From NCBI GenBank assembly GCA_033807695.1, contig CM066301.1, positions 62,001 through 126,000 on the forward strand: DNA of 64,000 nt, given 5' to 3'. The stretch comes from Daedaleopsis sinensis (taxonomy: Eukaryota > Basidiomycota > Agaricomycetes > Polyporales > Polyporaceae). Made by a program: the position numbers and the translations under genes. Under the pieces are notes generated by a model, which saw only the letters and a program-made list of their open reading frames with translations, had not been told where the DNA came from and did not search any database. Shown in pieces: positions 30,501-41,135 of the stretch (positions within the stretch are counted from its first letter, which is position 1; each line of letters starts with the position of its first letter).

Positions 30501-33177
30501 GCGTACCCGGGCTTTGCGAGGTTAGTTCTGTGTTTCCGAACACTCGTCCAGAGCCCGGGTACGCCGGACCACGGCGTACCCGGGCTTTGCGAGGTTAGTT
30601 CTGTGTTTCCGAACACTCGTCCAGAGCCCGGGTACGCCGGACCACGGCGTACCCGGGCTTTGCGAGGTTAGTTCTGTGTTTCCGAACACTCGTCCAGAGC
30701 CCGGGTACGCCGGACCACGGCGTACCCGGGCTTTGCGAGGTTAGTTCTGTGTTTCCGAACACTCGTCCAGAGCCCGCGTACGCCGTGGTCCCGCGTACCC
30801 GGGCTTTGCGAGGTTAGTTCTGCGTTTCCGTGTGCGCGCTACATGGATAATGCTCTCTTCTGCACGGTTAGCTCTGTGTTCTCAAAAGAACCACTCACCC
30901 ATCGAATGCCATGTTCGTACTCCTTCAAAGCGGCGAGCAGGTCGTTGTGGTAAGACGGGCTAGGGAAAGGAGCGTCCAGCATGAAGCCGACGTCCATAGC
31001 CGTGGTGATGAGCTTGAGCTTCGCCGGGGCATAGCGAAGAGCCAGACGTAGCCGGTCGCGTTCAACTGCTGCCTGCGTGTCGTCATGATGCTCCTCGCTG
31101 TTGATCTGGTTGAGCTGTGCTTTCCAGATCGGCGGGAGGGTCTTCTTCAGCGACTCGCAATAGGCACCCATCGCCTGCTTCCATGTCTCGTTCTCAAACA
31201 TCAAGAACTGCGTGCCCATCCACCGCCGGACGTGGGCGCAATACGCGGTGTCGAACGCGTCCACCAAGTCCGTCGTGCAGAACGACACCACGTGTTCCCC
31301 CTGCAGCGATAGCGTGCTGAGGGCCTTGTAGTACTGCTCGTCGACCAGCTCGCTCTGAGCGTCCTGGGCCATGTTCCACGTCGCCTCGTCCTCGATCTTC
31401 GCAGGGAAGCCGTTCTCCTTCCGCACCTGCTCGCTGATGATGAGGTCGAGCCCCTCGCAGGAGCGCAGCATGTTGAGGAACGGGAGCAACGTCGGCGAGA
31501 TCTGGTTCCATAGGGTCCCTTTCGCCGTCTCCCCGCGGTCGTCCTCTGAGGTCTTGTCCGGGTCGTACTCGACGCGAATGGTCGTGTAATCGGGGATGTT
31601 GACAAGGGGCGATGTCCGAGAGAAAATCCCGAGCATGTCGAAGCTGCGCGACAGAATCTCTGCAAAACACTGAGAGCGCATGAGACATATACTCATCCGC
31701 TGAGAATGGACACAACGACACCTACAGAGCCAACGAGGCTCGTCGTCGTGCTGCTCCGCGTCGGCAGCGACAGCGCTTGATGCAGGACATTGACGGGAAT
31801 CACGTACTTGCCGCGGAAAGCCTCCAGTCCGTCCATCTGACGCAGCAGCCGGAACGACGGCTCGCTGTGGAACAAGATCGGGTGCTTGTCGCTGCGGCGT
31901 TGAGGCTCCGGGATCACCGCTGCAACAATCTTTTGCACCCAGGGCAGCGTGCCCGCAACCGGTCGCGGCTCCCCCGGGTTCGCGGTCATCCACTCCTCCA
32001 CCTTCGCGTCGAGGAGCGGCAACGTCATCATCATGCTCTCAGCCTCCGTCGTCTCGAGCCGCGGAGCCTTCGGGTTCCTCGCAACCTGGATCCGAAGCGG
32101 GATGCTCATGAGTTCTGCATCGAGCGGTTAGCGATCCATTTGAAAACGCAACACTAACGTACGGCTGAACACTCACCGGGGTCCAGAAACCTCACCAGCC
32201 ACGTCGTCGCCCCCTTGATCGCCGCCGTCAACTCCTCAATGTTCTTCTCCGCTTGCTCAACCTGCTCCGTCTGCTGCTTCTCCGTGGCCTTCGCCAGCTT
32301 CTTCTCTTGTGCGGTACGCTCCGCCGTCATCGCCGCCCGCCACGTCTTGCCAGCAACAGACCGATGCTGCCCGGTCAGAATCTGGATCGTCCGGCCAGCG
32401 ACCGCCGCCGCAAACCGCGCGTCGGGCAGCTCCTCCCACGGCAACGCAGGGTTCTGCACAACGGACTCGGGTTCGAGCCACGTCCGATCCACAAGCACGG
32501 CCAGAGCCTCCCGCCGCGGGTCGCGCCCACTCGCGTAGAAGTCCTCCACGAGCTTCTTGATCACGCTCTTGTTGACCGGGCGCGGGTTGAACTGTCCGAA
32601 GCGCAGGTGAACGTCTGCGCGAGGAGGATCGACCGTGTTGAACCGCGCGTAACCGATCGTCGCCTTGTGCACTTGAGCCGCGATCGACGCGGTCTCTTGC
32701 GTACCCTGGATCCCGGCAGCGACCTGGGGCTTGAGCGCCGCAGCGGCGCGCGCCGGTTTCTCTTCCGCCCCGGCCTCCCCCGCACCCTTCTTGCCCTTAG
32801 CCCCCTTTTTGCGCTTCGCAGGCTAAACGCAAGACAGAGTCAGCACAGAGCAGCAAGAGGAACATGCGCTGCGGTCGCTCACCTCCGATGCCTCTGCCGG
32901 CGCGTCGACATGCACGTCGACATCGGGCGCGCTCGGACCGTCCTTCTTGCCCTTGTCCGCCTTCTTCGGCTGCGGCTTGGGCTTGGGCTTCGGGGTCTGC
33001 AAATATCACCCAGTCAGCGAGAGAGTACAAGCAAGCAGCCCAGGACGCGGTACGCACCTCAGGCTCGCTCTCTCCGTCCTCACGGATCGTCGCACCAGAT
33101 CCGGCCTGATCGGCCGTCTTAGCGCGATCCTTTTTGGATCCGCCGTCCTCAGGCCGCGCTTTGCCAGCGCGATTGAC
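27514..33177 (-). CDS. Large protein with ParB/DGQHR-like domain, at least 1,529 aa (5' end unresolved)
   Basis: Eleven exons join in phase: 33177-33058, 32996-32883, 32822-32177, 32114-31722, 31659-30899, 30341-30198, 30148-29198, 29141-28512, 28455-28045, 27991-27757 and 27698-27514. Residue numbers count from 33177. Residues 1-130 are Lys/Pro/Glu-rich with basic clusters (KRKKGAKGKKG), probably a nuclear signal and linker. Residues ~150-245 resemble a ParB/sulfiredoxin-like fold of the DGQHR type: FNPRPVNKSVIKKLVEDFY, a strand EALAVLVD, then ILTGQHRSVAGKTW. In that superfamily the (D/E)GxxR-like turn binds nucleotide or DNA. A charged coiled coil follows (~245-285). About 1,000 largely helical residues come next, then an acidic Asp/Ala run (DADADADA) and a basic tail. 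One intron (30898-30342) is 557 bp and consists mostly of a hairpin array. The start exon upstream of 33177 could not be fixed. Confidence 0.8.
30404..30841. repeat. Six 73-bp tandem hairpin units inside an intron
   Basis: Units start at 30404, 30477, 30550, 30623, 30696 and 30769, exactly 73 bp apart. Each has a palindrome with 14-bp arms (GCCCGGGTACGCCG and CGGCGTACCCGGGC) and a 5-nt loop. The spacer is TTTGCGAGGTTAGTTCTG. The loop is TGGTC in units 1, 2 and 6 but GACCA, its reverse complement, in units 3, 4 and 5, while the spacers keep one orientation. Unit 6 has mutated arms. The array lies in intron 30898-30342 of the ParB-like gene. Confidence 0.95.
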
Positions 33178-33874
33178 CTGCGGATCGAGCGAGATGAGTG
33201 AGATGAGCGAGATGAGCAGCAGCACACAGGTCGCGACGCACTTGGCCCGGGGCAGCAGCCTTGGCTTGTTGTGCTTTGTTCTACGAGCTAATCGTCAGTT
33301 TACAGCTTTAGCGGTTGGTTCAGAAATGCACGTACAGTTTGCATATTTCGAAATTTCAGGTTACTTCGCAGTATACGGTGAGTGGATGAGAGAGAGAAAG
33401 GAGAGAGACGAACGACTCACCAAAAGATGGCAGGCGATCGATATCGCCCTCCTTTAGATAAGCATCCGGGCAGCGCATTGCCCAGATCACCCAGGGGCAG
33501 CGTGTCCCGGTACACCGGAGCCTCACGCTGGCGGGACGGCGCGCGGGAGGGCGCAGATGGCGACACCGATGGCTGTGGAGCATGGGTCAGTCACGGCAGA
33601 AACAAGACAGTCACTCACCATGACCGTCAATGTGAGACTAGTGCATCCTGCGCGCAGTAACAAAAAGAAGTGTGTTCAGTATATCGAAGCCCGCGAGACG
33701 CTGACCCAACGACGCCGATCCCTGCTAAATGATGTTCCCTTGGTCCGGAACCTATTTCCCTAATCAGGCGAGTCTCTCAACACGTGACATGCGCACGTAC
33801 AGTGCACACATGCCTTTAGTTGAACGTTTTAAATTGTACATCCACCAACACCTAAAGTACCATTCGGGGGTACA
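33178..33874. other. Upstream region of ParB-like gene, start exons unresolved
   Basis: Minus-strand splice signals suggest one or two small 5' exons here (donors GTGAGT at about 33420 and 33618, acceptors near 33178 and 33575). An open segment encodes Ser/Pro/Arg-rich residues such as PSRAPSRQREAPVYRDTLP. Phases between candidate exons do not agree, so no start is called. Confidence 0.35.
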
Positions 33875-34347
33875 GAGCCCGTGCACGCCGGGTCCCGGCG
33901 TGCCCGGGATAATTCTCTCTATTCTTGATTTACTGCAGACATAGGCTCGAACTGTCCGGGGACGCCGTAACTCGGCGTTCCCGCGGGGTTGGACGCGATA
34001 GACATACTTTTGACAACATACATCTAACCCGCATAATTCACGATGCGGACACTCAGAGCCCGGGCACGCCGTACCTCGGCGTGCCCGGGCCTTTGGACAC
34101 AAAGTCTCCGTGTATAAGCTCCCAGAGCCCGGGTACGCCGGAAGCCGGCGTACCCGGGCGGTTAGACGTGCTTTTCATAACATACATCTATCGTTAGTTT
34201 CCTCGCATCCCCGGCGTGTACGGTGTGCCGGGCATGCTCAATGCGCTTCGTGCTCATAAGCGCTCGTATGCTCGAGCCCAAAAGTCTGAAATTGATGGCT
34301 CTAACCTAGGCCTGACCCTTACCCACATCTTTTTGAGCCCTTTAAAT
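33875..34347. repeat. Palindrome-bearing direct repeat, copy 2
   Basis: This is nearly identical to 1-493, in the same orientation, with four hairpins of the GCCCGGGYACGCC family. It lacks 20 bp present in copy 1 and has a few point differences, such as GTACCT versus ATACCT in one loop. Similarity stops at TTTAAAT (34341-34347), where copy 1 continues straight into the C-rich repeat. Confidence 0.95.
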
Positions 34348-36064
34348 GCCACATTGCATGGGCATTTCAATAATCATATTCCTTCGTGCAGCCTGAGAGC
34401 TACATGATCAGCCCAGCTCAGTGTACACACCTGGCGGGGCTGAGCAAGCACAAGCGGGAAGAGGGGCAAGGTAAGTGTTTACCTGAATCTGCCCAGTGCT
34501 AACTAAATATTGTTTTTTGCCGGTAGCACGAAAGAGGACCCGCCATTCCCGCTCCCTCCCCTCCCTCCGGGGGGTCCCCCAAGCCGGGAGCGCTCAGGCG
34601 GGCACACTAAAGCCTTGATCGCGCGTTCTCTACGTTCTCAGCCGAGAGCCGAGATCCGAGAAACCGAGGCACGAGACACGAGGCCCGAGGCCTGAGGCTC
34701 GAGGCCCGAGACCAGACAGCCGAGAGCCGAGCAGCCTAACCCTCTAATGCCTAACCGCTAACGCCTAACCACAACCCTAACCGCTAACCCTCACCCTAAC
34801 GTCGAGGAGGGTGAAGGCTTTGGCTACAGCATGTCACACGCTCCAAATTGTGTGTTTTCTCAGTGCAGAAGTCACGAGCTGGCATAAATTGGTCAAAAAA
34901 CACATCTTAATGGCAATAAATACTAGAAAAATAAATTCCTTCACCTGCCTGAGATGAAATGCACCAGTCCTGTAGCTTGATAAATACCCCAAGTCCAGCA
35001 CCTTTTGAATGAACCATGTCTCATCTCAATCCAAGCATATTTGTGTGTTGTGTGTGCATTTCTACAACACAACTAATCAAAATACGCTAATTTGCAACTC
35101 CTGCGGCATAAGAATCGTTTCCTGGACAACTGACAAGGTGTAAATTACATTGTCCCTCAGGATACCCTTTCGTGGGTACATGATCATCATATGCACCACT
35201 TCGCATTGTAATACAAGCTGTGCCCAGTTCGATTGGGTCCTGAGAAAGTGGAGTCAAAACAGGTGCTGAAAAGTGCCTTACCTTGCGCGGGATCTCAAGT
35301 TTTGAATATATCTCAGTTTGTCCCTTAGATCACAAAAGTAGATCATAATGCACACCTGACAAGCATACTCTCATGCAAATCAGAGAAAAACTCAGTTCGA
35401 TTAGCCCTCCGCAATATCCATAGCCTTTCCCGCATAGAAATAAAGGGTTATATTAGGATTGAGGAGTCCAATCACAAATTTTCAGTTTGTCCCTTAGGTC
35501 TGGGTAGAGATAAATCAGGGGATTCCAATAAGCCCACCCTCACCCTGATCGGGCAGAAACTCAATTTGATTGGGATTTATCAGTTCCAGGCATACCTACT
35601 GCAGTTTCTGCGGGAATAGGTGGCAAAGATTGGCTCACAGAATGTGACACAGACATGCTATCGGTGATTGTCCCGTAGGTCCACGTTCGTGCGGTTCTTG
35701 GGAACCTATAATTTAAGGTTTAGAAGGACACCATCTAAAATCCATTTCGATTGGGAGCTCCCTTAAATCTCGTTGGGCAACTGCCTATCGTTGGACTCCC
35801 GGACCTGCACCAAGAGCTCTAGGTAGTTCCCACGGTCATGTGATGCCATTTTCGGTTTGTTTTGACCCGTGGGACTATGCTCAAAAATTTTCAGCCCATT
35901 TGAGCATATATTGGGCCCACCATTCGCGTTTGTAGCGGTTCGTACTTTTGAGGAATTACTAATGCTAGTTACTTTACTTCTTTTACTTAAATTTTACTTT
36001 TAACACTCTTAACACTTCCCCTGCTTCAAAAACAACTCCCTAACACCTTAACACCTGTAACAAC
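34348..36064. repeat. 1.7-kb segment present only in the right-hand copy
   Basis: This segment separates the palindrome block from the C-rich block, which are adjacent in copy 1. It contains a run of degenerate GAGGCCCGA/GAGCCGA words (about 34640-34735), a telomere-like CCTAACCGCTAACCCTCACCCTAAC run (about 34738-34800), and about four diverged units of 160-190 bp. Those units pair the words CAGTTCGATTGGG (35226, 35391, 35553, 35744) and CAGTTTGTCCCTTAGGTC. No gene is seen. It is either an insertion here or a deletion in copy 1. Confidence 0.7.
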
Positions 36065-39000
36065 ACACTGCACCCCTTCCCTAACAACCTAACACTTTAA
36101 CAACACACCTTAACACTCTAACAACACCTGCTGCTTCCCTAACACACCTTAATAACTCACCTAACAGCTGCACCCCTAACAACATAACACACTCCCTCTA
36201 CCCGTTCCCTAACACCTTAACAACATAACAACTGCCCCAACACACCCTCCCTCTTCCCTAACACCGTAACACCATAACACTTCCACTAACAACTGTAACA
36301 CTCTAGCTGTAACTACCAACACACAACCTACTACTGTTGCGCACCATTCCCTAAAACCCTTTAACCTTGTAACAACACACACCCCCTCTTCCCTTAACAC
36401 TGTAACTACTACTGCTTCGCACCATTTGTTACAACCCATTAACACCTCAACAACCCTCCCTCCCTGTTGCCCTAACCACCTTAACACTATAACATTTAAC
36501 ACTGCAGTTACTGCTTCGCAACATTTCTTACAACCCTTCACCACTGTAACAAAACACACTGCCCTAACTACCTTAACACCATAACATGTAACACTGCCGT
36601 TGTAACTCCCTATACAACACTACTTACTGCTGCCCAACATTTCTTACACTCCTTCGCAACATCCACTAGTAACACCTTGACTGCACCCCTTAACACTCTG
36701 TCGCATTTTGTAACTCATACTATACTAATTTATATACTGCTGCTTGTAACAATTTGTAGCGCTGCCCAACTATAGCGGGGGGTTAGACCTACACTACTCA
36801 CAATAAATGTTGCATCACACCACCCTTTCCCAGTACTTGCCTACCATGCTGATATTTATTATGACTACACTGTTACTTGCTTCACACACCAGCATGCTGC
36901 AGTTCATTATTAAGTCGGTGCAGATTATGGTCAGTGCTATATTAGTGATAGTCACCTTCCATGCTTCGCCACATAGTATGCTAAAATATAGTATCCTGAA
37001 GTCAACACTGCAGCTCCCACATATTATTTGCTGCGCAATAGTAATCTAGTATAGTATGCGTTCACAGTATTCTACTATAGATTGTTACACTCCAGCACAT
37101 TGTATCTAGATAGTACTTACTCTGCTATTACTTACCCTGCTGATTGCTGATACCTAATATTGTAATGTCATTATATGCTTCGTATAATAATATGCTGAGG
37201 TTGATACTTGAGCTAGCACACATTATTTACTACGTAACATTAGTGAGGAGTGCAACATTGATGTGGTATAGTATGAGTCCGCAATATTTTATTATAGGCG
37301 GTAGTTGTTGTGCCGCCGCCGCACAATATCCATTACACTACTTACTTATCCTGCTGTTCTTACCCTGCTGATGATTACTATTGTGGTAATATTACATGCT
37401 TCGCACAATATTTATATACAGTGTAGTGCATCGCAACATTTTGTATAGATGCATCTCTAGCATTGGTTGTGCGAGCCTTGCCTTGCCACAATTATGTGAC
37501 CACAGAATTCCCCTAGTGCCAAAGCAATAGAAGGTTGCTGGAAATAGTTGAGCTAGCACCTCATTACAGACTACTGCTTCGCAACAGTAACACTACAACA
37601 TATATAGTAGCCAACTTGTATGGCCCATAACTTTTTATCTGTTGACTATAATCAAGTGAAACTAGTATGGTTAGAAAGCTATTGAGCAGGGCTACAAAAA
37701 ACGAAAACGCTTGTTCGCCTTTTTGGGCGCTTATTTCGTTACTTTTGTATCGCCAATAGCTCCTTAACTAATAGTCATAACAAAATGAAACTGATATAGT
37801 CAGAAAGCTACTGACCCTGGCTACAAAAAACAAAAATGCTACTTCGCCTTTTTGGGCGCTTTTTTGCTTACCTAAGCGCCCAGGTGCGGTCAATAAGTCC
37901 CTAGTAATAGTAGACTACTAGTAACACTTCAAACTAGTCAATAACCCTTGTCTTTTTCAAAGACAAGGCCCTAGCACCGCCAAAAATGGCTGCACAGCCA
38001 CAATCGTGCAGCCGTTGGATAGCCCTAGTTCTCACGATACCTGAATGGTACCTTGTCTCTGGGTTCCGGGCGATCGTTCAGCCGGCATGGGCCTTTGTCA
38101 CTTCCTTGTCTCTGGTTCGTCTTTCCTCCCTTATATGGTGTATTCTATTGCACCAGCTATCTTGTAACCTTTATAACTCCTTAACTAGCGAGTATTAGAA
38201 CGTGAAATTGATACGGTTAGAAAGCCCTCGTTCAGGACTACAAAAAACAAAAATGCTACTTCGCCTTTTTGGGCGCTTTTTTGCTTACTAAGCGCCCAGG
38301 TGCGGTCAATAGAACCAGTTATAAGCCCTGCCAATAGCAACCCTTCTAATGACCCTTCAAAAACCATTTGTTACAATACTTAAGCACACTACAAAAACAA
38401 AGACAAGGCCCTAGCACCGCCAAAACTGGGTGCACAGCCACATTCGTGCAACCGTTGGATAGCCCTAGTTCTCACGATACCCAAATGGTACCTTGTCTCT
38501 GGGTTCCGGGCGATCGTTCAGCCGGTACAGCCCCTTGTCACTTCCTTGTCTCTGGTTCGTCTTTCGTCCCTTATATGGTGTATTCTATTGTACCGGCTAT
38601 CTTGTAACCCTTATAACTCCTTAACTAATGAGTATTAGAACGTGAAATTGATATGTTTAGAAAGCCCTCGCACAGGACTACAAAAAATGTAAACGCTTCC
38701 TTGCCTTTTTGGGCGCTTAAACGCTTACTAAGCGCCCGGGAGCGGTCAATAGTAACACTTACTTACAGTAGTACTACTAGTAACACTTCAAAATAGTCAA
38801 TATCCCTTGTCTTTTTCAAAGACAAGGCCATAGCTCCGCCAAAAAAGGGCGCACAGCCACAATCGTGCACCCGTTGGATAGCCCTAGTTCCCACGATACC
38901 CAAATGGTACCTTGTCGCTGGGTTCCGGGTGATCATTCAGTTGATACAGCCCCTTGTCACTTCCTTGTCGCCGGTTCGTCATGCCTCCTATATATGGTGT

Positions 39001-40003
39001 ATTCTATTGCACCAGCTATCTTGTAACCCCTATAACTCCTTAACTAATGAGTGTTAGAACGTGAAATTGATACGTTTAGAAAGCCCTTGCTCAGGACTAC
39101 AAAAAACGAAAACACTACTTCGCCTTTTTGGGCGCTTTTTCGCTTACTAAGCGCCCAAGTGCGGTCAATAGTAGCACTTACTTATAGTCTTACTAATAGT
39201 AGCACTTCAAAATAGCAGTAACAACAGAGATCGCCCCATAGCCCCACGGAAAATGAGTGCACAGCCACAATCGTGCAACCATTGGATAGCCCTTGTTCCC
39301 ACGATATCAGAATGGTACCTTGTCGCTGGGTTGCAGGCGACGGTTCACGCAGTATGGCCCCTTGTCGCTGCTTGTCGCTGGTTCGTCATTCCTCCCTAAT
39401 ATAGTGCATTCTATTGTACCGGCTATCTTGTAACCCTTATAACTCCTTAACTAATGAGTGTTAGAACGTGAAATTGATACGGTTAGAAAGCCCTCGCACA
39501 GGACTACAAAAAATGTAAACGCTTCCTTGCCTTTTTGGGCGCTTAAACGCTTACTAAGCGCCCAGATGCGGTCAGTACTATCGCTTTCTTATAGTAGACT
39601 AATAGAAATACTAATAGGAGCCCTTCAAAAGGTGTGAAAAACAGAGATCCCCCCATAACTCCACCAAAACTCGCTGCACAGCCACAATCGTGCACCCGTC
39701 GGAAAGCCCTGCTTCTTGTGATATCGGAAAGGTACCTTGTCGCCAGGTTCCCACGCACCGTTCAGCCGGTATAAGGGTTTGTCACCTTGTCGCTGCTTGT
39801 CGCTACTACCTTTTCCCACCTAGCACCACGGGGAGGCGATGCACAGCCACAATTGAGCGCTCGTCATGTAGCCCCGATTCCCACGATGTCCGAAAGGTAC
39901 CTTGTCGCCAGGTTCCGAGCGACGGTTCAGCCGCAACGGCCTTGTCGCCACTTTGTCATCAGAAATTAGGGGCTAATTTCTGGGATTATAACACTAGTGT
40001 CTG
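36065..40003. repeat. Satellite-like repeat R3, longest copy
   Basis: It starts with C-rich telomere-like words (36065-36560), then the CAACTATAGCGGGGGGTTAG block (36770). From 37600 come several units of about 415-435 bp. Each ends in TTTTTGGGCGCTT..AAGCGCCC and is linked by blocks with AGCCACAATCGTGCA and GGTACCTTGTC. The right end is GGGATTATAACACTAGTG. It aligns with R1 and R2. No coding gene is seen; frames are not conserved among units. Confidence 0.85.
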
Positions 40004-40611
40004 GGGTCTTGACTGGCTCAATCTCTATGGCAGCTTCGGGCCTCCCTACACCCCCGGCTCTTGAAGACACACGGACAGCACCGTCTTTCTAGAGAGAGAC
40101 ACAAGGAAAAGGTGTGTGTGCGGCACTACATTCTCAAGTAAGTCTTTTGTCCGTCAATGTCCTCCTTTTACATGTCAAACACGCCGTCAGATGCCTCTTT
40201 CGAGTCTCCGTGTCCGCCATGCCCATGAATGCTGCCTTCGCCAAGTGGTCTCTACCCCTTCTACCCACCATCACTATCAGTAAGTCTCCTCTACATTCTA
40301 CCTCCCGTTTTCGACATCGACTTATGCATCACTCGCTGTTCAATGTCCGTAGCCCGGGCTTCTGCTGTCCTGAGTCGAATACGTTCTAAGCAGCCTGATC
40401 ACCCGAATGACTCGCCATCAAGTAAGTCTCCATTACGGCTGTTCCGGAGACATATGCTGATGTGCCGTTGTTCGTACCAGCATTGAACGCTGCGCCAGTG
40501 CCTCAATGGATTTGGACGGTCAACCTCTGTTGGCAGCTAGTATGGCAGGACGTGTGGGCTGTAGTAGTTAATGTTTCTTGTACCGATGTAGCTACTGGTG
40601 GCTCAATATAA
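40004..40611 (+). pseudogene. 5'-truncated spliced gene with an in-frame stop
   Basis: Four exon pieces join in one frame: 40004-40137, 40191-40279, 40353-40421 and 40481-40611. All three donors are GTAAGTC and the introns are 53, 73 and 59 nt. The frame starts right at the repeat R3 boundary (VWGLDWLNLYGSFGPPYTPG). It has a TGA at about 40062-40064, most simply a C-to-T change of CGA, then continues (STVFLERHKEKVCVRHYILK) through all splices to a TAA at 40609-40611. The family is not recognised. The 5' part is missing where R3 begins. A real coding history is likely because the frame survives three introns. Confidence 0.55.
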
Positions 40612-41135
40612 TCTGTTTCTATCATTCATATGAGTGTGCAATGTGACTATCCGATGATACATCAGCAGACCCGCGAAAAGCTTATTGCGCTTAGTGGCGC
40701 TTATTTCAGCCAAATAAGCGTAGATAAGGTGTTAATCAGTAAGCGCACTTATCGCAGCTTAAATACCGCTTTTCTCTCCCCAACAATGAACCATCTGTGA
40801 CTCCGCGCCATCTTGACCGCTCATCGCGAAACTTTGCACACAGAACCGCATCATGCTTGGCCATGTTTGTACCAAGTTTCGACCCAATCTGACGACATGC
40901 AGCAATGCAGTGGGCTGATCATGGCAGAAGCAGCCAAATCTCAATAAGTGCGGTAAGCTTCTAAGCTTTTCGCACATCTGCTGATGTATATCGTTGTTGC
41001 AGGGTAAGATACAGATGAAGTTACCGGACTTATGCTGCTTATGCAACTTCATGTAAGATCATTCATCTTGTGTAGGTAGAGGGACATAGACCATATAACC
41101 TTCGCTGAGGTTACAACTTACTAAGGTTACGGAAC
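40612..41135. other. Non-coding stretch beside truncated transposase
   Basis: It contains clustered GCGCTTA/TAAGCG words (40680-40760) and short GTAACCTCTGTAACCT runs near 41110-41165 at the point where the transposase frame is lost. No gene is seen. Confidence 0.4.

Noticed and set aside
30370..30841. CRISPR-like array
   Set aside because: Repeats are 73-bp units with near-identical spacers and a palindrome; the host is a eukaryote and the array lies in an intron.
1..34347. LTR retrotransposon with direct repeats as LTRs
   Set aside because: No gag, protease, reverse transcriptase or integrase frame was found, and the interior genes are heavily spliced.
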